A stretch of 64,000 nucleotides of DNA from Tetragenococcus osmophilus (GTDB lineage: Bacteria; Bacillota; Bacilli; Lactobacillales; Enterococcaceae). The notes beneath the pieces are model-generated. The model was not told the DNA's origin and made no database searches. It saw only the letters and a program-made list of their open reading frames with translations. Positions 1 to 8,375 of the stretch are shown piece by piece (the first letter of the stretch is position 1; each line of letters begins with the position of its first letter). Location: the NCBI RefSeq assembly GCF_003795125.1, contig NZ_CP027783.1, positions 1,922,001-1,986,000 of the forward strand, read 5' to 3'. The position numbers were made by a program, and so were the translations under genes.

Positions 1-102
1 TAGGAATAAGATATCCTTTCTCCAAACAAGTATTGAATACAAAAGGGGAAGGATTTGTAAAGATATAGTTTAAAGGTAAGGTTCGCTAAGTATATAGTTT
101 GC

Positions 103-152
103 ACTCTCTTTAAGATAGACTTTTGAAAGCCGATTTTAAAGAGAGTTTTTTT
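103..152 (+). terminator. Intrinsic terminator of an upstream gene
   Basis: An 11-bp perfect inverted repeat (ACTCTCTTTAA at 103-113 with TTAAAGAGAGT at 136-146) is followed by seven T residues. It would end + strand transcription from a gene outside the window. Positions 1-102 show no gene. Confidence 0.75.
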
Positions 153-240
153 ATAAAAAGATTCAATCGGAGAATGATTTCTTTATTATCTCACTGTTTT
201 GAAGTAATGATAGTCATATTGAAAAGGGAGGGGATACTTT

Positions 241-789
241 ATGGTTGAAAGTAATAATGCATTAATAGATAATATTAAATTTCAGTTTAATATTTCTAAG
301 AAACTTCTTGATTATCATCTTTCATCATTAAGCCAAGAAGAATATTTATGGCGTTCACCCAACTGTGGACTGTATATCCAAGAAATAGATGGTAAGTGGT
401 ATGCTAATTTTCCTGAAGAAGAAACGTATGATATGGGAACGCCCAGTATTGCTTGGACGTTATGGCATGTAACATTCTGGTGGGAAATGGTGTTTAATCA
501 TTCTTTTGGTGATGGCACACTAACAAAAGAGCAGATAAATGTTCATAAAGATATAGAATCGGTCAAAGGAAATATTCATTCTCTAATAGAAAGATGGCAG
601 AAAACTTTATGCAGTATAACGGAAGAAGAACTATATAGTAAATGTTATAGTAAGTTTCCGTTTAATAATGAAGTGGAATTTCATAAATTAGCTTCTTGGT
701 TAAACCTTGAATTAATGAAAAATGCTTCTGAAATTGGTTATGTTCGATTTGAATATGCGTCATTTTCGAACAGGGAAAATGATAGGTAA
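241..789 (+). CDS. DinB-like superfamily protein
   Basis: The 182-residue product resembles the DinB/YfiT four-helix bundle family of metal-binding proteins. Visible family features are the segment around residues 67-83 (AWTLWHVTFWWEM, with His76 as a candidate metal ligand) and the C-terminal ASEIGYVR segment. The other family histidines are not clear, so metal binding is uncertain. Members act in thiol-dependent or stress chemistry, but many have no known substrate. A GGGAGG ribosome binding site lies about 10 bases before the ATG. The gene is preceded by a terminator and followed after 76 bp by an insertion sequence, so it is probably monocistronic. The family call is reasonable; the function is unknown. 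Confidence 0.6.
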   Translation: MVESNNALIDNIKFQFNISKKLLDYHLSSLSQEEYLWRSPNCGLYIQEIDGKWYANFPEEETYDMGTPSIAWTLWHVTFWWEMVFNHSFGDGTLTKEQINVHKDIESVKGNIHSLIERWQKTLCSITEEELYSKCYSKFPFNNEVEFHKLASWLNLELMKNASEIGYVRFEYASFSNRENDR

Positions 790-1068
790 ATATATGCAAG
801 TAAGAAGTTTATCACTTATAGAATCATGAATTTGAAATTTTATAAATATATGAAAAGAGGATTATCCTGAATGATTTCTAAAAAGCTTGTGGATAACTTT
901 CGTCCCGAATGAAAGAGCCTTTTTGATGTTATTGAATCTTTTTTTTGCCTTTTTTTGGCAGATGACGGTGCTGGACAGCTTTCTATGCCTAAAAATAAAC
1001 ATACTTCTTCCTAGAAAGTCTTTAAGGCGAAAATCAAGGCGCTGTTTTTTCTTCTTTTGTTCTCATTT

Positions 1069-2391
1069 TTATAGATTCAGCCGCTGGATTCTGGCCAAAA
1101 CGTCCCAGAATAAAGTGTCATAAACATTCGTATTCGAAAGATGGATCTGGATTTGTCGTGCATGTTCCGTCATTCTGCCTGCTAGATGAAACAGTTTAAA
1201 ACGGATGGTATCGATCACTGTCGCTTTTTCTGTCGAAGGAAAGGTTAGATGCTTCATCAAATGAATGATGTTGTAAGCCATAAAGCTTAAGGCTAAACGC
1301 GCTTGATTGGCTGTAAACGAAGTGCTATCTGTTTTTTCGGCAAAGAAGCCGCCTTTCATTTCTTTAATGAAGTTTTCCATGTTCCCTCGTTTTTGATAGA
1401 GTTGAAAAATCGTCTTGGGATCGAGATTCTCAAAGTTTGTAACGATAAACTGAAAATCGGTAAAGAGTAAGGATCCGGCAGGACGAGTGGCTTTCATGGC
1501 GACTCGACGTGATTGTCGCCATTTATTCGCCCGATAGTCCATTAGAAAATATTGTTGTTCGGTTTTCGTATAATCGGTGTCGTCTTGATAAAGGACTTGA
1601 TGTTGAATGTGGTCGAGCAAACGGGCGTTGCTTTTGAGTTTGATCACATAACGGACTTGACGGTCTTCGCAATGGGCAAAAATTTCGGGCTTGGCAAATC
1701 CGCTATCTCCACGAACCATGATCAGAGGATCACTGGATCGCTGTTGATAACGATCTAACATCTCCTCGAGATAATCTTCGGCATGGGTAGACGTATAGGA
1801 TTTTCCGTGACGATGGCGAACATCTAAAGCAAGCCCGGTTAATCCTTCAAAAGCGACAAACGGATGATAGCCATTGATACCATAGTGATAGATAAACTCG
1901 GCTTTTTCTTGTTTACCGTAGGTGGGACAAGATGTGGAATCAAAATCGAGCACCAAGTGTTGTGTATTGTCATGGTCCAACCATAGATCCGCTAAGTCTT
2001 TGGCTACTTGCGCAAGTTGCGACACATTTTCTGTCGTTAATGTATGCAGAAAGGTCGAAAGCATGGATTGCGAACTAAGGTTTTCTTGTTGAAGTGCTTC
2101 TTGAAAGAGGCGATCGTATTGCACTTTATTGGCATCTCGATCGCGTGAATATCCCGCAATCAATTGATAAAGCCATTGTTTCAAGATTTCTAGCCAGGAA
2201 TGGTGCGAAAATTTGCGGTGATCGTTGATATGAATCCGTTCATTTAATAACTGATCAAAATGAATCTTCTTTAAAAATTCGGCAACCAGTACCATTCCGG
2301 CATCATTGGTTAAGGCGCCCCCATCATTGGTGATAGAAATTTTCTTTTGAGAATTGAATATTAATGGTTTTTGTTGTAAAGTGAAAGACAT
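1069..2391 (-). CDS. IS1380-family DDE transposase
   Basis: The 440-residue enzyme catalyses cut-and-paste movement of its element. The DDE triad can be placed: Asp in LDFDSTSCPTYG, Asp in VRGDSGFAKPEIF, and Glu in YQKRGNMENFIKEMKGG, which matches the Y-R-E-K signature of IS4-like enzymes. The open frame extends upstream to 2460. I chose the ATG at 2391 because it has AAGGAGT just upstream and because family members begin with a comparable short Gln-rich stretch. A large hairpin overlaps the ribosome binding site and is listed separately. The length is normal and there are no internal stops, so it is probably functional. Confidence 0.92.
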   Translation of the reverse strand: MSFTLQQKPLIFNSQKKISITNDGGALTNDAGMVLVAEFLKKIHFDQLLNERIHINDHRKFSHHSWLEILKQWLYQLIAGYSRDRDANKVQYDRLFQEALQQENLSSQSMLSTFLHTLTTENVSQLAQVAKDLADLWLDHDNTQHLVLDFDSTSCPTYGKQEKAEFIYHYGINGYHPFVAFEGLTGLALDVRHRHGKSYTSTHAEDYLEEMLDRYQQRSSDPLIMVRGDSGFAKPEIFAHCEDRQVRYVIKLKSNARLLDHIQHQVLYQDDTDYTKTEQQYFLMDYRANKWRQSRRVAMKATRPAGSLLFTDFQFIVTNFENLDPKTIFQLYQKRGNMENFIKEMKGGFFAEKTDSTSFTANQARLALSFMAYNIIHLMKHLTFPSTEKATVIDTIRFKLFHLAGRMTEHARQIQIHLSNTNVYDTLFWDVLARIQRLNL

Positions 2392-2451
2392 AAGAACGCA
2401 CTCCTTATTGTTATGTTTTGTCGACTTTACAATAACACGAAGTGCGTTCTT
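2392..2451 (-). promoter_or_regulatory. Hairpin sequestering the transposase ribosome binding site
   Basis: AAGAACGCACT at 2392-2402 is the exact complement of AGTGCGTTCTT at 2441-2451. Inside these arms TTATTGT (2405-2411) pairs with ACAATAA (2429-2435). In RNA reading toward the transposase, the stem ends next to the ATG and includes part of the GGAGT ribosome binding site. Several insertion sequences use such structures to stop readthrough transcripts from being translated. This role is inferred. Confidence 0.6.
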
Positions 2452-2551
2452 TTTGTACACCCAGAAGGTGAAGCAACTAAACTTTTAGAAAAATGAGCAT
2501 ACCAAGGATTAAATCATTCTTGGAAAAATTTATAAATCATTCAGGATTATT

Positions 2552-2764
2552 ATGACATTTAAAGAAAGAGCAAGACAATCTCGTTATCGTAAAGTAGTTA
2601 GAGGGCTCTTTATCTTTCCAGTATTGGCTATTTTAGGTTTTTTAGATTTAATTCCTAATGCAAACTTAGTGGCATGGGGCTCATTAGCAATATCCATTGT
2701 TGGTTTAATTGTTTATTTTGTTTCTTTCAAAGGAGAAAACAGAACATATAGTAATAAAAAATAA
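2552..2764 (+). CDS. Small two-helix membrane protein, separated from its ribosome binding site by the IS
   Basis: The 70-residue protein has a basic N-terminus (KERARQSRYRKVVR), two predicted membrane segments (about residues 19-34 and 40-58) and a polar tail. I do not recognise a family. The ATG lies two bases beyond the IS target duplication. If the element and one copy of ATTAT are removed, the sequence reads AAAAGAGGATTATTATG. The original ribosome binding site (GAGG near 857-860) therefore now lies 1.7 kb upstream, on the far side of the IS. No replacement ribosome binding site is visible at the end of the element. The reading frame is intact, but the gene is probably silent or poorly translated. 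Confidence 0.6.
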   Translation: MTFKERARQSRYRKVVRGLFIFPVLAILGFLDLIPNANLVAWGSLAISIVGLIVYFVSFKGENRTYSNKK

Positions 2765-2866
2765 ATTATTGAATTGACACTTTCCTTTAACTAGCGTAAT
2801 CTTGAGAATATATTAAATTTTCTAACTATTTAAAATTAGACTAGATATTATTGAAGGAGTGAGTAT

Positions 2867-4237
2867 ATGACTCAAATTAACGCAGAAGAAATAAAGCGTA
2901 TTTCGGATAAAAATATGGATCTTTTTTATGATTACTTAAGGTTGGAATCCGTCTCGGCTCAAGGAAGACAAATCAATCAAACTGCTAAAGCAGTACAAGC
3001 ATTGATTGAAAATATCGGGGGAGAATCAGAAGTTTTAGAATTAAAAGGTGCCCATCCGGTTGTCTACGGCTTTTTTGAAGCTGGACAGGCAGGTGATTCT
3101 GACAAGACGTTATTATTTTATGATCACTATGATGTGCAACCGGAAGATCCATTAGATGAATGGAACACTGAACCATTTGAACCTACTATAAAAGATGGAA
3201 TTTTATATGCTCGTGGTGTTTCTGATAATAAAGCCAATTTTATGGCGCGCATTAATGCCATAGAAGCTTATAAAAATACAGAAGAAGGCTTACCGGTTAA
3301 TGTTAAGTTTTTTGTAGAAGGGGAAGAGGAAATTGGCAGTCCTCATGTAAATGATTATCTTAAAGCTTACTCCAATTTATTTGCAGCGGATGTTTGCATT
3401 TGGGAATCTGGAAGCAAAGATTCCAAAGAACGTTTAGGTATTTCAGCGGGAATTAAGGGAATTGCTTACTATGAAGCTCGTGTAACCAGTGCTGATATCG
3501 ATATGCATTCCTCCTTAGCAGCTATTGCTGATAATTCAGCATGGCGCTTAGTACAAGCCTTAGCAAGTATGAGAAATGCAAAAAATGAAATTACCGTAGA
3601 TGGTTTTTATGATATGATGACAGCACCAACAGAGCTTGAAAAGAATGTGCTAGCTGAGATGCCATTTGACCCTAATGCTAGTAAGCAAACTTATGGCTTG
3701 AAACATCCTTTAATTACAGATCAATTGCCTTATTCTCCAGAAGAAGCTTTGGTTTTTTATCCAACATTAACGATTAGTGGTTTATTATCTGGCTATACGG
3801 GTCCTGGAGCTAAAACGATCTTACCTAGACAAGCTATGGCCAAGATCGATGTTCGTTTAGTTCCTGGTTATGAACCTGATAAAGTGACAGAATTGTTGAG
3901 ACAACATTTAGATAAACATGGATTTGAAGATGTTGAACTAAACTTAATTACCTCTGTTATGCCGTTTAGGACCAACTTAGAAGATCCTTTTGTTAAAACA
4001 GTGATCGATTCGGCTAAGCAAGTTTATGGCGAGGATAAAGTTGTTTTAGAACCTAACTCAGCTGGGACAGGTCCAATGTATGGCTTTGGCAAATATTTAA
4101 ATGTTCCTATACTTGGAAGTGGTACTGAATGGGAAAAGTCTGGTGCTCATGCGCCAAATGAAAATATTCGCTTAGCAGATTTTTATCAAGGAGTGGAACA
4201 CATGGTGGTTCTACTTGATAGTTACAAGCATTCTTAA
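2867..4237 (+). CDS. M20-family metallopeptidase (dipeptidase-like)
   Basis: The 456-residue enzyme belongs to the M20 zinc peptidases (ArgE/DapE/CPG2/PepV group), which cleave dipeptides or deacylate amino acids in the cytoplasm. The expected metal and catalytic residues are visible: His87 and Asp89 in DHYDVQP, Asp120 in GVSDNK, and the acidic pair in EGEEEIGS (151-158). A late histidine occurs in KSGAHAPNENI. The middle region matches the lid and dimerisation domain. GAAGGAG precedes the ATG. A terminator follows directly, so it is a single-gene transcript. The substrate cannot be told from sequence; dipeptidase is the likeliest role in a lactic acid bacterium. Confidence 0.85.
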   Translation: MTQINAEEIKRISDKNMDLFYDYLRLESVSAQGRQINQTAKAVQALIENIGGESEVLELKGAHPVVYGFFEAGQAGDSDKTLLFYDHYDVQPEDPLDEWNTEPFEPTIKDGILYARGVSDNKANFMARINAIEAYKNTEEGLPVNVKFFVEGEEEIGSPHVNDYLKAYSNLFAADVCIWESGSKDSKERLGISAGIKGIAYYEARVTSADIDMHSSLAAIADNSAWRLVQALASMRNAKNEITVDGFYDMMTAPTELEKNVLAEMPFDPNASKQTYGLKHPLITDQLPYSPEEALVFYPTLTISGLLSGYTGPGAKTILPRQAMAKIDVRLVPGYEPDKVTELLRQHLDKHGFEDVELNLITSVMPFRTNLEDPFVKTVIDSAKQVYGEDKVVLEPNSAGTGPMYGFGKYLNVPILGSGTEWEKSGAHAPNENIRLADFYQGVEHMVVLLDSYKHS

Positions 4238-4246
4238 AAAAGTAAC

Positions 4247-4287
4247 TAAAAGCCCGAGCTATAATGTCAATAGTTCGGGCTTTTTAA
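4247..4287 (+). terminator. Intrinsic terminator after the M20 peptidase
   Basis: AAAGCCCGA (from 4248) pairs with TCGGGCTTT around a loop with further AGCTAT/ATAGTT pairing, followed by a T run ending near 4286. Confidence 0.85.
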
Positions 4288-4308
4288 TACAATATATATA
4301 CATAGGCA

Positions 4309-4352
4309 ATGTAAGCGCATTATTTTTGCGTACAGATAAAATGTTTTATAAT
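4309..4352 (+). promoter_or_regulatory. Candidate promoter and cre-like site before the aldehyde dehydrogenase pseudogene
   Basis: ATGTAAGCGCATTATT at 4309-4324 resembles the CcpA operator (cre) with mismatches at two 3' positions. Just downstream, TTGCGT (4326-4331) and TATAAT (4347-4352) form a possible promoter with a short 15-bp spacer. Together they suggest carbon catabolite control. Both assignments are tentative. Confidence 0.35.
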
Positions 4353-4389
4353 TAGTTTAGTTCTTTTACTTATAGTTAGGAGGGTTTTC

Positions 4390-5850
4390 GTGTTGAATTA
4401 TAACAATCTTCAATTGCAATATATTGATGGAAAATGGTGTAAAGGAGATAGTAAGGAACAAATTACTTCGATAAATCCTTATACAGAGGAAACTTATGTC
4501 TCTTTTCCAGCTGCTTCAGAAAAAGATGTGGATGAAGCTTATAAATCTGCTCAAAAGGCGCAAAAAAAGTGGACAAAAATAAATCCTTATCAAAAACACG
4601 AGATTATTCGAAAAGCGGCGGATTTGTTACAAGAACGTAAAGAAGAGATTATAGATATTTTAGTATAAGATTCTGGTTCAACGAGAGTAAAAGCAAACCA
4701 AGAAGTAGAGGCCACAATTTCGATTATTAGACTAGCTGAGACGATGCCTTTTAAAATGGAAACTATAGAAAATGAGTCCATGATTCCTGGTAAGAAAAAT
4801 AAATTAATGAGAAACCCCTTAGGTGTAGTTGGGGTTATCGGTCCATTTAATTTTCCGCTTTATTTAGCCGTTCGTTCAGTAGCACCAGCTTTGGCTACTG
4901 GAAATGCTGTCGTATTAAAAGCGTCTTCAAGCACGCCTGTTTCTGGTGGTTCTTTTATTGCGAAATTATTTGAAGAAGCTGGACTTCCAGAAGGTGTTCT
5001 TCAATATGTTTTACCAAAAAGTTCTGAAATAGGCGATGGTTTCTTTGGGCATGATATACCTAAAATGATTTCATTCACCGGTTCTACTGCTATAGGGCAA
5101 CGTATAGGAGAAGCGGCCGGAAAACAGGTCAAAGAAACAATTCTAGAGCTCGGTGGAAATAATCCGTTAATTGTTCTTGATGATGCTGATATTGACGAAG
5201 CTGTTAAAAGCGCTGTGTTTGGTTCTTACTATCATAGTGGACAAATTTGTATGGCATTAAATCGTATTATAGTAGATGAATCGATATTTGAGGAATTTGC
5301 TGAGAAATTTGTTGCGGCATCGAAACAGCTAAAATCTGGAGATCCTAATGAAAATGATACGATCAATGGCCCAATGATCAGTTCATCTGAAGTAGATCGC
5401 GTGCAGGAAGCTGCGGAAAAAGCTGTTGAAGAAGAAGGCGCTAGTTATTTACTTGAAGGTCAGCGTAAAGGAAATATCATCACACCAATAGTTCTAAAAG
5501 GAACAAATAAAACCTACACCGCCTGCAATGAAATGTTTGGTCCGATTATGACATTGATTCCTGCACAAAATGAAGACGAGGCCATTGCAATGGCTAATGA
5601 TACTCCTGAAGGTCTTTCCAGTGCTGTTTATTCTAAAGACATAAAAAGAGCAGAAAAGGTTGCAGAAAGAGTCGAAGCAGGCATGACTCATATCAATGAT
5701 CAAAGTGTGAACGATGAGCCCTATATTTATTTTGGAGGGGAAAAGTATTCAGGTATTGGACGTTTTGGGCGTGAACAGTCCCTTGCAGAATTTACGACTT
5801 ATAAATGGGTCTCCGTTCAAGAAGAGTATCGAAATTATCCGAGTGATTGA
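4390..5850 (+). pseudogene. Aldehyde dehydrogenase, interrupted by one in-frame TAA
   Basis: The region encodes an NAD(P)-dependent aldehyde dehydrogenase of the benzaldehyde/vanillin dehydrogenase-like group, about 486 codons. A single TAA at 4666-4668 splits it after residue 92. Both halves are in the same frame and the protein continues across the stop (IDILV, stop, DSGSTRVKANQEVEA), where relatives have Lys, Glu or Gln. Downstream the enzyme is intact: cofactor-binding GPFNFP and FTGSTAIGQ, catalytic Glu in ELGGNNP and catalytic Cys in SGQICMALNR. The start is GTG at 4390 behind TAGGAGG. A restart at ATG 4744 would lack the N-terminal cofactor-binding portion and has no good ribosome binding site. 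A sequencing error cannot be excluded. Confidence 0.85.
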
Positions 5851-5900
5851 TACTGACTAACATAAAGATAATTGAGTTTTTTATAAAACGACGTACAAAA

Positions 5901-5945
5901 AAGCGAGGCTTTTACCCAAAAATGGGGTAAAGCCTCGCTTCTTAA
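5901..5945. terminator. Bidirectional terminator between the ALDH pseudogene and the BCCT gene
   Basis: AAGCGAGGCTTT...ACCC at 5901-5917 pairs with GGGGTAAAGCCTCGCTT ending at 5940, with one bulge. A-rich and T-rich flanks allow termination of the two convergent genes. Confidence 0.75.
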
Positions 5946-5959
5946 GTGTTTAACAAACA

Positions 5960-7924
5960 TTATGAATCTTGGTCATTTGTATGGCTATTTTTCTCATCTG
6001 TTTCTTCTTCGTTTTCTTCTTGCTCTGCTTGCTCTTTTTCATCTTCTTCGGCTAATCTTTCCGCCACATTTTCGACGAGAGCCTGATCTTCTACGTTAGA
6101 TTGGATAACATCGGTGATAATGTGATCCCTTCTAACTTTGCGAAGTCTTTCTCTAACGGCTCGTTCAATTAAGAACTCTTGCCTTAGACCCAAATATAAA
6201 GAATAGACCATAACAAGTAAGAGAAGGGCGAACGGTACACCTGTAAGAATGGAAGCCGTTTGAAGTGCAGTTAGTCCGCCACCGATAAGTAATACTGCAG
6301 CAACAGCGCCTTCTATAACAGCCCAAAAAATTCGTTGAGCTATTGGGGTGTCTAACTTACCTCCTGAGGTCAAGTGGTCAATGACCAGAGAACCCGAGTC
6401 AGAAGAGGTGACAAAGAAGACTGTAACTAATATTATTCCCACGATAGATAAAATACTCGAGAATGGTAAATGGTCGGATAAGGAAAATAAGGCTAAGGAT
6501 TCGTCCACATCAACTACGCTAGCTATATCATTTATACCATTAATTTGTTGGTATAATGCAGTTCCTCCAAGTATACTCATAAACAGTAAAGAGATAATAG
6601 TTGGTACAAGAACAACTCCGATAATAAATTCTCTAACCGATCTTCCTTTAGAAATTCTAGCGATAAACATGCCAACAAAAGGAGACCAAGAAATCCACCA
6701 AGCCCAATAAAATAGGGTCCAGCCGCCTTGCCAATTCGTATTTGAAAATGTCTCTGTCCACATACTCATTTCTACAAAGTTAGCAACGTAATAACCAAGA
6801 TTTTGGGTAAAGCCGCTTAGAATGAAGACTGTAGGACCTACTGCTAGGACAAAAATTGCAAAAACAGCGGCTAGCGCCATATTAATTTCACTTAAACGTT
6901 GCACACCTTTGTCAAGACCTAAAATAACAGAGGTTGTAGCCATACCAGTGATTACAATAATCAATACAATTTGAATAACCGGGTTTATCGAAATGCCAAA
7001 AAGATGGTTTAACCCAGCGTTAACTTGCGAAACACCAAGACCAAGTGATGTTGCTAAGCCTGTCATTGTTGCTAAAACGGACAATATATCAATTAAGTTA
7101 CCCCACCATCCGTAAATTTTATTACCTATTAAGGGGTAGAACAACGAACGGATTGTTAATGGGAGTCCTTTATTGAAAGAAAAGAAAGCTAACCCTAATC
7201 CGACAATAGCATAAATAGCCCATGGATGAACACCCCAATGGAAAAAGGTAGACGTTAAAGCAGCTTGGACGGCTCCTGGAGAATTTGGATCAACATTAAA
7301 TAATGGAGAAGGTTCCCCTAAATGAGAAATAGGTTCTGCAACACTCCAAAAAACAAGTCCAATTCCCATACCTGCGCTGAGTAGCATGGCGAACCAGCCA
7401 AATCTAGAGAATTCTGGTTTGGCATCATTACCACCAATAACAATTCTTCCATAACGACTAAAAGCAAAAAAGAGGCCTGCCACGATAAATACGGCTGTGG
7501 CTAAAATCATAAACCAACCTGTATAATTGGTAGCTGCATCTAAAATATAATCGAAAACGACATTTGCTTCTTCGGAAAATATTGATAATAAAACGATAAA
7601 TAATAATAAAATGATAGTCGCAGGAATTGTAACTTGTGGATGGATATCAATTCCCCATCCCTTCCAATTACGTTCCCCAATTTCTTCTTTACCTTCTTCA
7701 TCAAATAAAGAAACAGTAGGATTTATTTGTAGTCCTCTAAAGGGTGGGCGATTTTCGATGGCTTCTCTACGAGCTCTAGCTTCTTCTGCACGTAATTTTC
7801 TAGCTAACTGTCGCTCTGACTCAAGCTCTGGGTTACGTTTTGACCTTGCGTCTTCTTTTTTGCGTTTACGGCTTCGACTTCTTCTTGTTTGTTTTTGAGT
7901 ATCGTTCTCTTTGTTTTCAGACAA
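5960..7924 (-). CDS. BCCT-family osmolyte transporter (glycine betaine/carnitine/choline)
   Basis: The 654-residue protein is a sodium-coupled secondary transporter for trimethylammonium osmolytes. It shows the family's GMGIGLVFW substrate loop (185-193) and the tryptophan-rich segment ending in WAWWISWSPFVGMFIARISKG, with roughly twelve membrane helices. The ends are unusual. The first 60 residues are strongly basic (about 21 Lys/Arg), while the last 45 are very acidic and Glu-rich; BetP-type sensors typically have an acidic N-terminus and a basic C-terminus. The start is TTG, chosen for the upstream AGAAAGGAA. A promoter-like pair lies about 150 bp upstream with a terminator-like hairpin between. 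Uptake of compatible solutes under salt stress is the likely role. Confidence 0.85.
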   Translation of the reverse strand: MSENKENDTQKQTRRSRSRKRKKEDARSKRNPELESERQLARKLRAEEARARREAIENRPPFRGLQINPTVSLFDEEGKEEIGERNWKGWGIDIHPQVTIPATIILLLFIVLLSIFSEEANVVFDYILDAATNYTGWFMILATAVFIVAGLFFAFSRYGRIVIGGNDAKPEFSRFGWFAMLLSAGMGIGLVFWSVAEPISHLGEPSPLFNVDPNSPGAVQAALTSTFFHWGVHPWAIYAIVGLGLAFFSFNKGLPLTIRSLFYPLIGNKIYGWWGNLIDILSVLATMTGLATSLGLGVSQVNAGLNHLFGISINPVIQIVLIIVITGMATTSVILGLDKGVQRLSEINMALAAVFAIFVLAVGPTVFILSGFTQNLGYYVANFVEMSMWTETFSNTNWQGGWTLFYWAWWISWSPFVGMFIARISKGRSVREFIIGVVLVPTIISLLFMSILGGTALYQQINGINDIASVVDVDESLALFSLSDHLPFSSILSIVGIILVTVFFVTSSDSGSLVIDHLTSGGKLDTPIAQRIFWAVIEGAVAAVLLIGGGLTALQTASILTGVPFALLLLVMVYSLYLGLRQEFLIERAVRERLRKVRRDHIITDVIQSNVEDQALVENVAERLAEEDEKEQAEQEENEEETDEKNSHTNDQDS

Positions 7925-7989
7925 TATATGATTTCCTTTCTAGATTTTTTGTAATTTAGAGCATTTCACAATGGTTGTCCTTATTAGTT

Positions 7990-8024
7990 CAATAAAAAAG
8001 AGAGGGCTTGCCTCTCTTTTATAA
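7990..8024 (-). terminator. Terminator-like hairpin in the BCCT leader
   Basis: On the - strand GAGAGGCAAGCCCTCTC is followed by six T residues (stem about 7997-8018). It lies between the candidate promoter at 8073-8100 and the TTG start at 7924. It could be an attenuator of the transporter, the end of a small RNA of roughly 75 nt, or the terminator of the DUF454 gene upstream. Confidence 0.6.
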
Positions 8025-8072
8025 ATATTTTAGTTCATTCATAAGCAACCAAGACATAATATAATCAGAAGT

Positions 8073-8100
8073 ATTATATCATTTTCATTTCTGTAATCAA
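8073..8100 (-). promoter_or_regulatory. Candidate promoter for the BCCT gene
   Basis: On the - strand TTGATT (8095-8100) and TATAAT (8073-8078) are separated by 16 bp. Transcripts would start near 8066 and meet the hairpin at 7990-8024 before the coding region. The rest of 7925-8355 is AT-rich and shows only a candidate small ORF on the opposite strand. Confidence 0.55.
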
Positions 8101-8240
8101 ATGTTTAAATTGTTTTTTTATTTAAAATGTGTGAAAAGACGTTTTAAATTGGCAAGGTGAAAGGCTTAAACTAATAATTTTTGTTACAAAGCCAACAAAG
8201 ATAAAAAGCGTTTTCTTATCCACTATGGTATACTGTTACT

Positions 8241-8375
8241 ATGTTGCTTATAAAAAAGGGTAAGGAGATCCCAAAAATTCTTGCAGAGATAGGATCTTTT
8301 TCTATGCAGCAACTAGAATTTCAACAAGAAAACTTAGAAACTTTTCTATCTACTTTTACTTTTTGTCAGGTATAA
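8241..8375 (+). CDS. Candidate 44-residue small protein, possibly leaderless
   Basis: An ATG at 8241 opens a 44-codon frame beginning MLLIKKGKEIPKILAEIG, with a Gln/Glu-rich middle and a Phe/Thr-rich end. An extended -10 element (TGGTATACT, 8227-8234) lies so close that transcription would begin at about the ATG, giving a leaderless message. The 3' end overlaps the convergent gene at 8356 by about 20 bases. I do not recognise it. It may be a chance ORF, but the composition looks protein-like and the promoter match is good. Confidence 0.35.
   Translation: MLLIKKGKEIPKILAEIGSFSMQQLEFQQENLETFLSTFTFCQV

Larger units (their letters stand above)
866..2545 (-). mobile_element. IS1380-family insertion sequence, complete
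   Basis: The element is 1680 bp. Its ends are matching inverted repeats: CCTGAATGATTT starts at 866, and its complement AAATCATTCAGG ends at 2545. Direct repeats of ATTAT flank it at 861-865 and 2546-2550, as expected of a target duplication. One transposase gene reads leftward. About 200 bp between the left end and the transposase stop hold no convincing gene. Ends, target duplication and open frame are all intact, so the insertion looks recent. It separates a ribosome binding site from the gene at 2552. Confidence 0.9.

Noticed and set aside
887-1123. A 78-codon + strand frame inside the left end of the IS
   Set aside because: It overlaps the transposase end, has odd Phe/Lys-rich composition and no ribosome binding site; judged to be noise.
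6348-6710. A 120-codon + strand frame opposite the BCCT gene
   Set aside because: It is a shadow of the membrane-protein codons on the other strand, with no start signals.
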